Positions 34,570 through 48,700 of a stretch of DNA of 64,000 nucleotides are shown in pieces. The position numbers and the translations under genes are program-made. Within the stretch, counting starts at the first letter, position 1. Each line of letters opens with the position of its first letter. The notes beneath the pieces are model-generated. The model did not search any database and was not told the DNA's origin. It saw only the letters and a list, made by a program, of their open reading frames with translations. The stretch is from Ceratorhiza oryzae-sativae (Eukaryota > Basidiomycota > Agaricomycetes > Cantharellales > Ceratobasidiaceae), in the NCBI GenBank assembly GCA_030998015.1, contig JARWMV010000247.1, positions 806,001 to 870,000 on the forward strand, in the 5' to 3' direction.

Positions 34570-36943
34570 ATGTCTTCCAATTCGACTGTAGACGTCCTCA
34601 TCGTCGGCGCAGGTACGCGATTACCTCCAGATCGAATGCTCCTCACTGAGATACCTGATTGTCGCCGACGTCAGGACCGGCGGGGCTAATGTGTGCCTAC
34701 AACCTTTCTCAAGCCGGCATCGACGTACGGATAGTAGACCAAAAGCGAGAACGACTCCTCAAGGGCCAAGCAGATGTCATTCAGGTTCGAGGCCTGGAGA
34801 TCTTGGACGTAGGTCTAGCATACAATCCCCCATCTACCTTCACTCATTTTAGACAACCACCTGGGTAGAGTATCAACCTAGCCAACAAGGTCATCCCAAC
34901 TTCTCACCACAACTACGCCGTTGTCACTTATAAAGGTGACACCAGCGGGTTGATCTCGCGCGTCAGCAAGGTCGACGGGCACTTTGGGGTAGAAAGCCGC
35001 TTTAGGTTCACTGCGAACCATAGCCAGTCGTTTATCGAAGGTGTATTCCGTGATGCGATGGCCTCTGGAGAAAGGCTCATCACGGTCTCAGCTTTGGCTC
35101 AGAACCTGGGCCAAAAGTAACTCCGCGCAAAGTACTGGTCGAACAGGGCGTACACCCTACACGCTTGCTCATCCAGCGAGGGGCAGACGTTCTGTATCCA
35201 TTGGAAATAGAACTCGAAGATGCGCAAGGAAACAAGGAACGTCTCAAGGCCAAATATCTGATTGGTTGCGATGGCGCACACTCGTGGACCCGATCGAGAC
35301 TAGGCATCGATATGGTCGGGGATACTTCTGGTATGCTTGGCAATAATCTTGGCCACATTGTTGTACCGCGCTGACTGGTAGGAGAAGACTGTACCTGGGG
35401 TCTAGTTGACGTATCGGTTGCCACCGATTTCCCAGACATTCGAAATCTGACAGTCGTCGAAAACAATGGTCGTGTAAGCCCTTGCCTAACAAAACTGCTG
35501 CTCGCATAATTCATCCCTAATCATTTACAGCGCGCCGTCATTGTTCCTCGTGAAAATGATATTGTTCGGTTCACGGTGCAACTCGCAGAATCCGAGATCA
35601 GCAGGGACCCTATCACGGGTCGTGTCGATAGGAGTTGTATTACAGAAGCTACCATCTTGAAGGTAACTAAATAAAGTGCATACACACCATTTTCAACTGC
35701 TGAATTCTACGTGATTGGATAGGCGGTAAAGGATATCTTCCAACCGTACCGAATAGATTTTGTTGGTGAGGCACAGTGGTACGGAGTATATGTCGTTGGC
35801 CAACGACTCGCGTCTGCGTATGAGGGTGGGAATGGACGAGTGTTTATTGTTGGAGACGCATGTAAGTTCACTCGAATTTATATTGATTCATATATTGATT
35901 TTTGAATAGGTCCATACACACTCACCCTTTGCCGGACAAGGCATGAACGCTGCAATGACCGACGGGTATAATCTCTCGTGGAAGCTTGTCCACGCGTTGA
36001 GAGGGTGGGCAGGTGCAGAGCTTTTATACACGGCGAGTGACTATATGCGTATCTTCTCTGCTCTCACTCATAGCCATTTTAGTATGAACGAGAGAGGCGC
36101 GAATTCGCGAAGGATCTTATCGATCTAGACCAACGCATAGCTCAAGCCATGTCGGGAAAAGTAAAAGGAACCAATGCCGAGTAAGCCTTCAATCATTTTC
36201 GTTTGTTCAGTCATCTAAGCCTGCGCATTCAAAGAGTAATGTACAATTCCATGGGGTTCGTCTGGTAGGTTATTGTAAGGAAACACTCGAATAGAGCTTA
36301 TTGCGTCTGCTAGTGGAACAAGCATTCGATATCTTCAAAGCTGTATCACCGATCTCGCTGGCCAGGATTTAGCCAAGGGTATCCATATTGGACAGGCTAG
36401 TAGCGTCACTCTTCACTTTGAGCCTCGTAACAAACCTTTGTCTGTAGCGGATCCCTCACCAAGTTATTCTGCGCGTTGCGGATGCCCGTCCCTTGTCCAC
36501 ACACGACCTCCTAAAGTGTGATTTCCGATACACGCTCATACTATTTGCCGGAAACATCATGAAACAGAACCAGCACCAGGCGCTCGATGCGTTCTTGGAT
36601 ACCGTTGGTCCTGACAGAACCGTGTTTAAGATATTCACCATCCTGTGAGTTTGATTAATACTTTTGAGTTATAACACCTGAACACGATTCAACCAGAGCT
36701 GCGAAAAAGGAGAGATGTGAATACACAGACGTGCCCGAAGCGGCACGCTCTCATTGGGACACTGTGTTTGTGGATGACGTCGCGTATACTGCTTTGGATG
36801 GAGGAGGAACTGCATACCAATCACTTGGGATAAGCAGTGAGGGATGTGGGGTGGTGGTGCGCCCTGACGGGCATGTTGGCATGATCGCAGCACTCGACAG
36901 AGACGGAGCAGAGATGATCAAGAAGTTTTTGAGGCTTCGCTGA
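34570..36943 (+). CDS. FAD-dependent aromatic-ring monooxygenase, phenol 2-monooxygenase type
   Basis: Flavoprotein that hydroxylates phenolic rings using NADPH and O2, cytosolic. Start MSSNSTVDVLIVGAG (34570) gives the GxGxxG FAD site after an intron (34613-34674). GQADVIQVRGLEIL, LIGCDGAHSWTR (the DG motif, about 35255), VRFTVQL, VFIVGDA and SPFAGQGMNAAMTDGYNLSWKL (about 35920-35980) follow in family order. The C-terminal thioredoxin-like dimerisation domain reads ILRVADARPLSTHDLL to GCGVVVRPDGHVGMI and ends at 36943. Two introns appear to be GC-AG (36034-36083 and about 36393-36443), because only that choice joins LLYT to YERERREF and GIHIGQ to RIPHQVIL. One join is unresolved: after GDA (35861/35910) canonical splicing is out of frame by one base. 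It may be functional with non-canonical splicing, or lightly damaged. Confidence 0.78.
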
Positions 36944-40050
<3,107 letters not shown>

Positions 40051-40318
40051 TCTATTCCACAAATCTATGTGTTTCTTTTTCTTTTTCTTATCCTCAGGGT
40101 TCGGGTTTGTTGAAAGGACTTCTTTGTGTTTGGATTTTGGTTCGAATATACTGGTATCAACTCCTTTGTATGGAGTTTTGCAGTTGTCCGCTCGTTGTCT
40201 GATTTTATACGTTTACTTTGTTCTACTATTGAATGCCTGTCGTTGTTATAGCTCTTCTCACGGAGCTCCGTGGCGGTGACACGAAAGCAATTACATAATA
40301 TTGAGCCACCCCTCGACA

Positions 40319-40849
40319 TCACGTGTCCTTCTCCTGTTCTAGGACAGAAATCAGCGCTTCAGGAAGCGGGACATTACAAACCGCGCGGTGATACTTTGGA
40401 TCATATTTGCCCCGTGTAAAGGCATCCGCAATGTTATCCTTGGAAGAAACGTGGACAAACTCCATCCTGATATTATACGCTTTCAACAGCGCATGGAGCC
40501 GAATCACGGATTCATGGCTGGATTGCTGGTGCTTGAAATGGCCGTCTGAAAACATTTGTACGGCCGATTGGCTATCCGTGCGAACACGAACGAGAACATT
40601 CGAATAACCCAGAGCGATAGCGCAGCGCGCGACCAACTCGATCCCAACGGTCTCTGCCCAATTGTTGTGTCGGTCTTTTAGACTATCCCATCCATGCAAC
40701 AAACGGAACGTCACATAGAAGTTGTTGATTATGACAGCAATGCGTGGGGGTACTGTCGAAGCGTCAACCCAACATTCGAGCGCACTAGGCACATTCGACT
40801 GGGTAGCAGCTTTAAAAACAGAACGGTGTACGCCTAGAATATGCGACAT
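40319..40849 (-). mobile_element. Retroelement RNase H domain fragment
   Basis: A 176-residue open frame with the RNase H fold signature of LTR- or DIRS-type retroelements: WVDAS (first Asp), NWAETVGIEL (Glu), RTDSQSAV (second Asp) and SSKDNIADAFTRG (last Asp). It starts MSHILGVHRSVFKAA with no reverse transcriptase upstream, and ends LEQEKDT. It is probably the surviving tail of a longer polyprotein, or a domesticated fragment. A further minus-strand open stretch (41206-41003) could belong to the same element, but I cannot confirm it. Confidence 0.75.
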
Positions 40850-41949
40850 ACAATAAAGTTTACCGGGCTACCATCCGGTGATTTCTGCACAATCTGATCG
40901 CAATCCTGAAATGCAACTTGTATCTCCTTGAGCATAAGAGCGGGACATTAACGAGATGCATCAAACCCTCATAATTCAGACACACCCTTCGCTCGCCGCG
41001 ACTCAACGTTGCCCAGCATTTTGTGCCGATTCTGTGACGTCTTGAACATTCAGCTCTTGGGGCAGACCAAGAGAAAGTTTGTTGATAATGGCAGATTCAG
41101 GCATAGTAGTTGAAAGACTAGGTGTAGACTTCAGTCTGACGTTGGTCCTCCACGAACTCTTGAAAGCCAAGCGTGGCAAGGGAGGTTGTCTGAGGAGCAC
41201 AATCATGTTAAATCCAATCGTGTCAGGCTAAGATACTAGGACGGATGAAGATGGAGGGGCATTGCAGCCAAGTCCATGGTCTCCTCGTCTCTTATATCTG
41301 AGTGAAGGCACAGATTCGTGTTGCCACAAAATTGAGTCACCCCGCAGGATAAATTTCTTAATGTAGGGTATGTGACCGAATTGCTTTGATGATTGTCCTA
41401 TTCAAGAGAACACTATGATCGTGCCCAGCCACCAGCCGCCACAAGAACAATTCGGGGTGTGGGATGTCTTTTTATGATACGCCATTGACTTATGATTGGG
41501 CTGAAGGCGGCATTCATAAACTGCAAGTATCTTTTCTGGTAGCTATATGTGCGCTTTGGAAAGGCCTGGTCCTCAGGTATATATTTAACAAACAGCTCCA
41601 AACTCGCTCACGATCCGTTGTCCTCTCGGGTTGTAAATCCCATCCATTCCCCAGGCCGATTGTCATCCAATGGTTCGCTCATCCGAATCTTCCTGCGCTT
41701 ATTCGGTTCCAGTTTCCCATTCTGCTCGCCTCCGCTCCTTTGGCACGTGCTGCATGTCTAAATAGTTGGAATTTCTTCTACAATATTCAGTCCGATACGT
41801 GCTCTTTTCGCTCTATCGATGAGTACTGCCGTGCCAGGAAAGGGAGCTTAGGTCTGGCTCTAAGGTCATGAGTTTCAATTCGGACCTTCGTGACGCCAAT
41901 CGCACCCGTCTGCATCCTAGACGATTTCGCATTCGCAACAACAATTGCA
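40850..41949. other. Intergenic with possible decayed secreted-protein exon
   Basis: About 1.1 kb. A TATA-like box (TATATATTTAA near 41578) is followed on the plus strand by a hydrophobic, Ala-rich stretch LLASAPLARAACLNSWNFFYN (about 41720-41785), which looks like a signal peptide and a short Cys-containing protein, but no ATG in frame precedes it closely. I cannot make a gene of it. Confidence 0.3.
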
Positions 41950-41960
41950 GAAGCGACTCG

Positions 41961-42174
41961 CTTAGGGTACGGTTAGAAAAGGGACAGACTCCATATATGG
42001 CAATTCCCTGACATTTCTACGTCGTGTATCTTCTCTATATGGCACATTGGAGGCTTCATACTTTGTACAATGTCAGAATAGATATTTCTTGTACACATGG
42101 TCTAGCCTTGCAAACGCTATGTGCCATAGCGGTCAATACATCAGAGCGTGGACCTTTTTCTAACCGTACCCTAT
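41961..42174. mobile_element. 214-bp MITE with terminal inverted repeats and 11-bp target duplication
   Basis: The left end carries TAGGGTACGGTTAGAAAA (from 41963) and the right end its inverted complement, finishing at 42173. GAAGCGACTCG occurs immediately outside both ends, at 41950-41960 and 42175-42185, a perfect 11-bp direct duplication. There is no coding capacity. Size, inverted ends and duplication length fit a non-autonomous DNA transposon; 9-11 bp duplications are known for Mutator-like elements, so that superfamily is the best guess. Confidence 0.85.
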
Positions 42175-42179
42175 GAAGC

Positions 42180-42478
42180 GACTCGGATGCCAGGGGAAGT
42201 TTGACCTCTGGGGAGGTTCATATTGCCAGAACGGCGCAGTAGGCGATTGTGGAGACGTTGAGATATTCGATGTAAGTTTTTGAGACAGGGGCGCGGAAGG
42301 AGCTAACAAACAGCCCTGCAGTAAAGCCTGGTTCAAGCATGGAAATTACTATGCCTTGCGACGTACTCGACCATTTGTTTTGTACCAGGGTGCAACTGAT
42401 GTTGTCCCAAATCTCAATGTTTGGGCAACAACCGCTCCCGATGGTCGGAGGGCTGTCGCTGTCGATTGGGTCTCCTGA
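42180..42478 (+). other. Orphan exon-like stretch, unrecognised
   Basis: Reads as two exons: KRLGCQGKFDLWGGSYCQNG to CGDVEIFD (about 42177-42270), an intron of about 50 bp ending CTGCAG, then KAWFKHGNYYALRRTRPF with NLNVWATTAPDGRRAVAVDW before a stop at 42477. No start is evident. Just upstream of its first exon lies the MITE, so insertion may have cut off the 5' part. Family not recognised. Confidence 0.3.
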
Positions 42479-42780
42479 GGGTAGCGACGTTGGTTCGATT
42501 TGAGCAGCAGATCGAATGCCAGTGGCCTACTCGGCGGCTCAAAGATCCGCGGCATTGACGCAATGCCAGTCGCGCCCGAAAGTTGGAGCAGACCGACAAT
42601 GCCGAACTCAAAACGACCAGGCGAAAACTTGAATGAGTTTTAACTACCTATGAAAGGCGCGAAGCGTGAAAAATACAAACTATGATTGTTTACACAAATA
42701 TGAAAGGAATTTATGGCAAGTTGTCCATGTAGCCCGCAATTAGTACAGATTTCACAAACCAAACCACCTGATGAACACCT

Positions 42781-45700
42781 TCAAGTCTCAAACTTCACCT
42801 CCTTTCGAACGGGGGATGGAATCCGCGTCGGCGAGCTGCGATCGACAAGCGCGGATGGCGGTCGCTCTACTCTGCTTGGAGGCCGTTCCACTCTGCTTGG
42901 TGGACGTTCTACTCTGCTTGGTGGGCGTTCTACTCTGCTTGGCGGGCGTTCTATTCTATTACGCAGCCGTTCAAGTTCTCGCTCCAAGCTAAAGTAAGGT
43001 TTGAATCAGAAAGCAGGGCGGAGATAAAGCAAAATAGGACATACGCAAGAGCTCGTTGCTTATAATCGGCGCTTTCTCGCTCAGCACGACGCTTTGCCAA
43101 CTGCAGGTTACTCTCGTTTGTTTGCTAAACAGCATAAATATAATCATTAAAATACGTAAATGGGTGGAAGAAATACTCACCACTTCATCCAATGCTTCGC
43201 GCATCTGTTGCAACTTCTCGTCGTACGCTCGAATTTCCATCTCATACTTGGCGCGTGCCCGCTCACTCTCGCCTGCTCAACCATTCAATGCATTAGCAGC
43301 GGTTCTCAGAATAAACGCGATGGCCTTACGGAGGGTATCGGATTTGAGTTTGCTTGTTAGTTCTTCGATACGGGCATCCGCACGGCGAGAGCCGGCTGCT
43401 CGAGGGGAGGACGCGTAAGATTGGGTCTCCAGGTCGACTACTCGCAGGTTGAGTTCTTTCACTTGCTTTTCCAGCGTCGCCTAATAATCAAAGATACATG
43501 TATTAGGAATTGTCAAGTGTTGATACATGAGAGAAGTGGTGACCATGTTGTCAACGTACATTGAGTCGATCGAGGCTTGCGTTCTCCTCCCTGACTTTCT
43601 TAAGCTCCGCTTGGCTGTCGTTGGCAAAGGCTTCCACCTTCTTGACTCGTTCGGTGGCAAGCTGTACCCGGTCTGTTTGCTCATCAAGGGCCCCTCGGAG
43701 CTCTTGGTTCTTCAAGTGGAGTTCTTGCATAACGCGGTCGGAGGAGAACTTGCTAGCTTCCATGTGTTCTTGGGCAATATCGTTGAGGCGTCCTTCGAGT
43801 GCCCTTCGCGCTTTTTGTAGCGCAGCACGATCCGCCTCAGCCTCGTCGAGAACTGCTCGGAGCTCGCGTACTTGAGAGAGTAAGCCAACGATTTGAGTCT
43901 GTTGCTCGGTCTGGGCGTTCGTAGCGGAGTCATATGCAGCCGTGAGGTCGCTGATCTTTGTTTCAAATCGCTCTTTCTCTTTCTTCCAGTTGCCGCCGGA
44001 GTATACCTCATCATCGTATCTCAAATGAAGTTCATCCAGTTCTGAACGTGCTTTGCGGTTCTCCTCGCGCAGGCGACTCATGGCATCTCGTTGATATCGA
44101 ACCTCTGCAAGGGCGTAAGAACATGACTTCAACCCTGAATTGAGTCCGACACACCTTCGTTGAGTTGCTCCAGTTCAGCTGAGGAAAGCTCGCTATTAGC
44201 TTAATTGGACGCATATAACTCAAGACGCACGAACTTTGATACTTCTTTCGGGTTTGATCGATCGCGAAGTCACGTTCCTGAAGATCCTTCGCGTATTGAT
44301 CGCGTTCCTCTTCCATAGCCTCGGCCAGACGTTGCTGGAGCAGCTCCATGTTTGTGACCTCCCGATTCTCGTCTTCGAGCCTAGCTTCGAGATCTACGAT
44401 ATGCTTTTCGGCACGCTCAAGAGCGGCTTCAACCACGAGACGTTCAGCAGAAGATTCGGCCAGGATCTTCTCGTTCTCGGCCAAAGCACGGCGGGCTGTC
44501 AAGACAAAATTACGAACCATGTTAATGTTGAGAGTAATAGATTTACCTAAGCTCTCTGCACGTTGGGACTGAGCCTTTGCTAGCTCTGCAGTTTCGATTC
44601 GCTCCATGTACTGACTAGCCTGCGCTTTGTACGTTTCAACGGCTTGTTTAAGCTCTAGTCTCACAAGATTAACGGTGGCGCATTTGATAATCATAGACAT
44701 ACGTACCTGTGTGGATCGCAGACGATGACGCTGACGTAATCTCGAGCTCTTGTAATTCGGCTTGTAGTCGTCGTTTGGCACCTGCATAAATGTGTGAGAT
44801 ATATGCGCACCAGAGGTTATTTTTGAGTAAAACGCACTGGACTCCTCGTTCTTAGCCATCACCTCCATTTCCAGCCTTTCCTTAAGGTTGGCAACCTCCA
44901 CCATTAACTGCTTCTTCGATTGGTTTAATTCCGCAACTTGGCGCCGGTTGTCCTCAACCTCGATCTGAGAGGCTCGTTGTTGAGCAAGCTATGTGCAAAT
45001 TTAGCTGGGTTACGTATAGTATATCCTCGATTTTAATCCTTACCAAGGCACGCCGCGATTCCTCCAACTTTGTGTAGCTATCACGTTCCTCCGACATCAA
45101 GTGCTGGAACTTGGACCACATGGATTTGACGCCACCTAGCTGAGCGTTTTCAGCAGCCTGCCTTGCCTCAGCCTCGTCAGCAAGAAGTTCGGTAAGCCGC
45201 TCGTTCTCCTTAGCCAAACGTGTCCGATAGGCTTGCAGTGATTGCTTAGACCCATCACTCTTGTCGAGGTCTTGGCTAAGTTCTCGCAGTGAAGTCTCAA
45301 GATGTTGGCGAACGCGATCGGAGGCGATCATCTGAAGTTCGAGAACATGAATTTGTTGACGCAGGGCTTCGTCTTGTTGAGGATCTGGCAAACGAGGCGT
45401 CTCGGATGGCCGAGGACCAGTACCATTGGACTTGGGGCCGCGCTTTGATGGTGTAACGTTGCCATAATTCTTGGCATCTCGGTCTTTTGCACCGATAGAA
45501 TTGGCACGTACCCGAGCCGCAATCTCTTGTTCCATCTCCTGATCGACAGCGGTAAGAGCGTTAAGCAAACGAGTGCGGAACGCGTCATCCTTGGGAGCCG
45601 AAGTTGCCACCAACCGGCGAATTTCCATAAGCTGTCGTTCAACCCGTTGCTTGATCCTCTCGCCAATGGATCGTGCCGTGTCAGAGTCTTCGATCTGAGC

Positions 45701-48700
45701 CTGCAGCTGATGTATGCGAGCTTCGTACTGTCGCCTCAGGTTAGCCATCGCGTTCTTGGTCTCGCCATCGTCTGCTAGATTAGCAAGTTCAGCTTCCAAA
45801 GCATCTTTCGATCGGCTGAGAGCAGAGGTTTGGCGAGCAGCGTCGGAGAGTTGGCTCTGCAGAATCTGCATTTCGTCCTGAAGTCGGCGAGCCTGCGTCT
45901 CAGCCGCCTCGCGAGCATGTCGCTCTCCCTCGATGTCGGATTCCGCACGCGCGAGTTTCTCGTTTGCAGCCTTGAGAGCCTTGTCCTTCGCTCGCTGCTC
46001 CTGGCGTTCGCGCTCCGTCTCACGAGCGTAGTCTTCAGCTTCAGCTGACAACCGTGTCTTTGCCTTCTCGAGAGATCTCACGTAGGTAGTGAGGCGTTGA
46101 AGCTCAATTTGGGCGTCCGCGAGTTGGCCATCAGTAACCTTCTTCGCCGCTTCGAGAACATGCACATGCTCCACAATAGTCTTGTCCTGCTTCGACTTGA
46201 GCTGGCTGATCTCCCATTCCTTGTTCCGAATATCCTCATGCGCTTTCTTGAGGTCGCGTTCGAATTTCGCAATAGTGTCTTTGAGTTTAGCGACCTCTCG
46301 TGCGTGGGATGCAGCGGACTTTTCGAGTTTAGCTTTCTTGGACGTTTCTGTTTCGAGTTCCTTCCGGATGCCATCGAGTTGTCGAACCCAAGACTGCTTC
46401 TCTCGTTCGATCTGAAGGACCGCATCTTCAAAATCTTGATGCTTAGCTTGAGCGGCAGCAACTTGCTTCTCAAGTGCCTATCGCCAAGTAAAATAAGCGA
46501 CTTGTGCAATAAAATGGCAAAACTGGCTCACTTCTTTGGCCTTTGTCACTTCCTCAAGCCTATTATCCCCATCGATCTGCCTTGCACGCATCGTTTGCAG
46601 CTCGGCTTCCACAGATCGTTTGGCCTTTTCCGCAGTCGATAGAGCGGCCTCAAGTTCAACCACCCTGTTTTGGCTAGCCGACGAAGAGCTTTTCAGCTCG
46701 GCAAGCGTCTTGCTCATGGCAGCATTCTCGCGTTGGGTGGCCTCCAGATCAACTCGGAGCTTGTTTTGGGTCTCGGTGGCCTGCCTCCTAACACTCGCGA
46801 GTTCTGCGCTCAACTCAGACGCCTGGATTCGCAAAACTCCAAGCTCCTGCTCGCGGCTTTTCTCTGCCTCGGCACGTTGGGTATCCTCAGAGACTTTTGC
46901 CTGCATCACCGCACGGAGTTCGTCAAGTTCCTTCTGCAATTTGGCTCGTGCTTGAGAGTCGCGCTCGGCGTCATCGTGCTGGGCATCAAGCTCTTTGGCA
47001 AGCGTATCGATATCGGCCTCGAGTTCGGCGCACTGTTTGACTGCCGCGTCGCGCTCCTTTCGAATTCCTGAGAGCTCAGACGTAAGACGCGCGATATCGG
47101 TCTCTTTGCGCTGAAGCATGTTCTCGTAGTCAGTCGCCGTACGACTCAGTTCGGCGATTTGGTCCTTGGCCTGCCGAGCCTCTTTTTCGAGAACGTCCAA
47201 CTTGGCCTTGCCAACATCCCTAAAATCACCCGTCAGACCAACGCATATAGCAGCTATAAAATTAATTACTTGGTTCGAACTTCCGCGCCAAGCTTGTTCT
47301 CAAGTTCGGCAATCGCTGAATCCATACGTTCCTTTAGCAACGCGATATCCTCTTCTCGCTCTGCTAGAACGCCCTTCAACTCGATCAACTCTTGCTCGAG
47401 TCGGTCCCGATGGGTCTCCAACTCGATGCAAAGTTCCTCCTTCTCCTTTCTCTCCTCATCCCACTCCTTCTCCCGTCCTCAAGTCGAGCCAGGTGTTCTG
47501 CGGCCTCGTCAAATGCCTCCTTGAGCTTCGTGTATTTCTCCTCGCCGGCCTTGACCGCCGCAAGCGCACGCTCGAGTTGCGAATCTAGTTCTTCCAAGTC
47601 GGCCTGGGCAGTGTTGTACTCTTCTTCCAACTCCGCCACACGAGCCTGCGCACGATCGAGTAGCTCCTCCTTATCGAGACCAAGTTGACGTTCCGCTTCA
47701 AGTTGCTCCTCGACCTTGCTCTTCTCGGCTTCCAGGCGCATCTTCAAGCCTTCCAATGCCGCCTTTTCCGCCTTGTCCCGCTCAGCCAACTCCCTCGCCT
47801 GCGCAAGCTCCATCTCCTTGATCCGGAGCTCCTCGTCGTTTCTAGTTGCAGCCAACAATGGTCGGACTTTGGTATACAATTGCCACCATGGCCATTCGCG
47901 CAATTCGACGTAGACCCGTGCATTTCGCTGAATCGTACGAATCGCAACGGCTCGGTTCAAGATTTTCTTCATTTGTCTTCGTGCAGTGAACCGCCTTGCC
48001 GCGGCCTGGAACCTTGAGAAAACATCAAACAATAGCCCGTCGCGTTGTTCTTCGAGCTCAGCCAAGACACCAGCCTTGAAGAACACCTTGCTCGTTCCGA
48101 TCCGGTACGCGCTCTCGTCGAGTTCGAGCGCGTCAACCATGCGTAGGCACGCTTTGCGGCCATCCATATAGCCTCGTGGGATCACGCCCGGAGTAAGAAT
48201 CTCGTACCGTTGCCTAAACTCGGCAAATGGCAAACGGTTCGGATAGCCCAGACGAGCGATTCGGATACCCTCGAGCACACCGTTGCACCGAAGTTGATCT
48301 AATACGAGCGGAACATCGATTCGTCCAGGCTTCTTCATGCCGTTTGGAACAATGCAGCGGACAAAATGTGGTTGGGTGGCCTGAAGCGTCGTCATCAACG
48401 TCGCAAGCTGCTCCTTGTGCCTCTGAGCAACGGTCCTAAACGCCCCCTTCTTGACCCGCTTCTTGACGCCACCAAAAACGGCACCGGCGCCACCGACAGC
48501 ACCCGTTCCAGCGTCAATAAAGTCAGCAAAGAGGTCGGCGATATAGCGCTCGCTCGCCCCAGCCATGACCCGCCCGATGTTATCGTTGAGAGGGTCTTTG
48601 TTTTTCTCGAGCCATCCTTCAGTTCGATACTCGACCCGACCAGCGTAGTGTTGTACGATAAATCCCTGGGCGAACCGCGCAGGTGCGTACTTGGTCTGAC

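Noticed and set aside
43551..48500. Numerous plus-strand frames opposite the myosin tail
   Set aside because: They mirror heptad-repeat codon bias on the other strand and show no family motifs.
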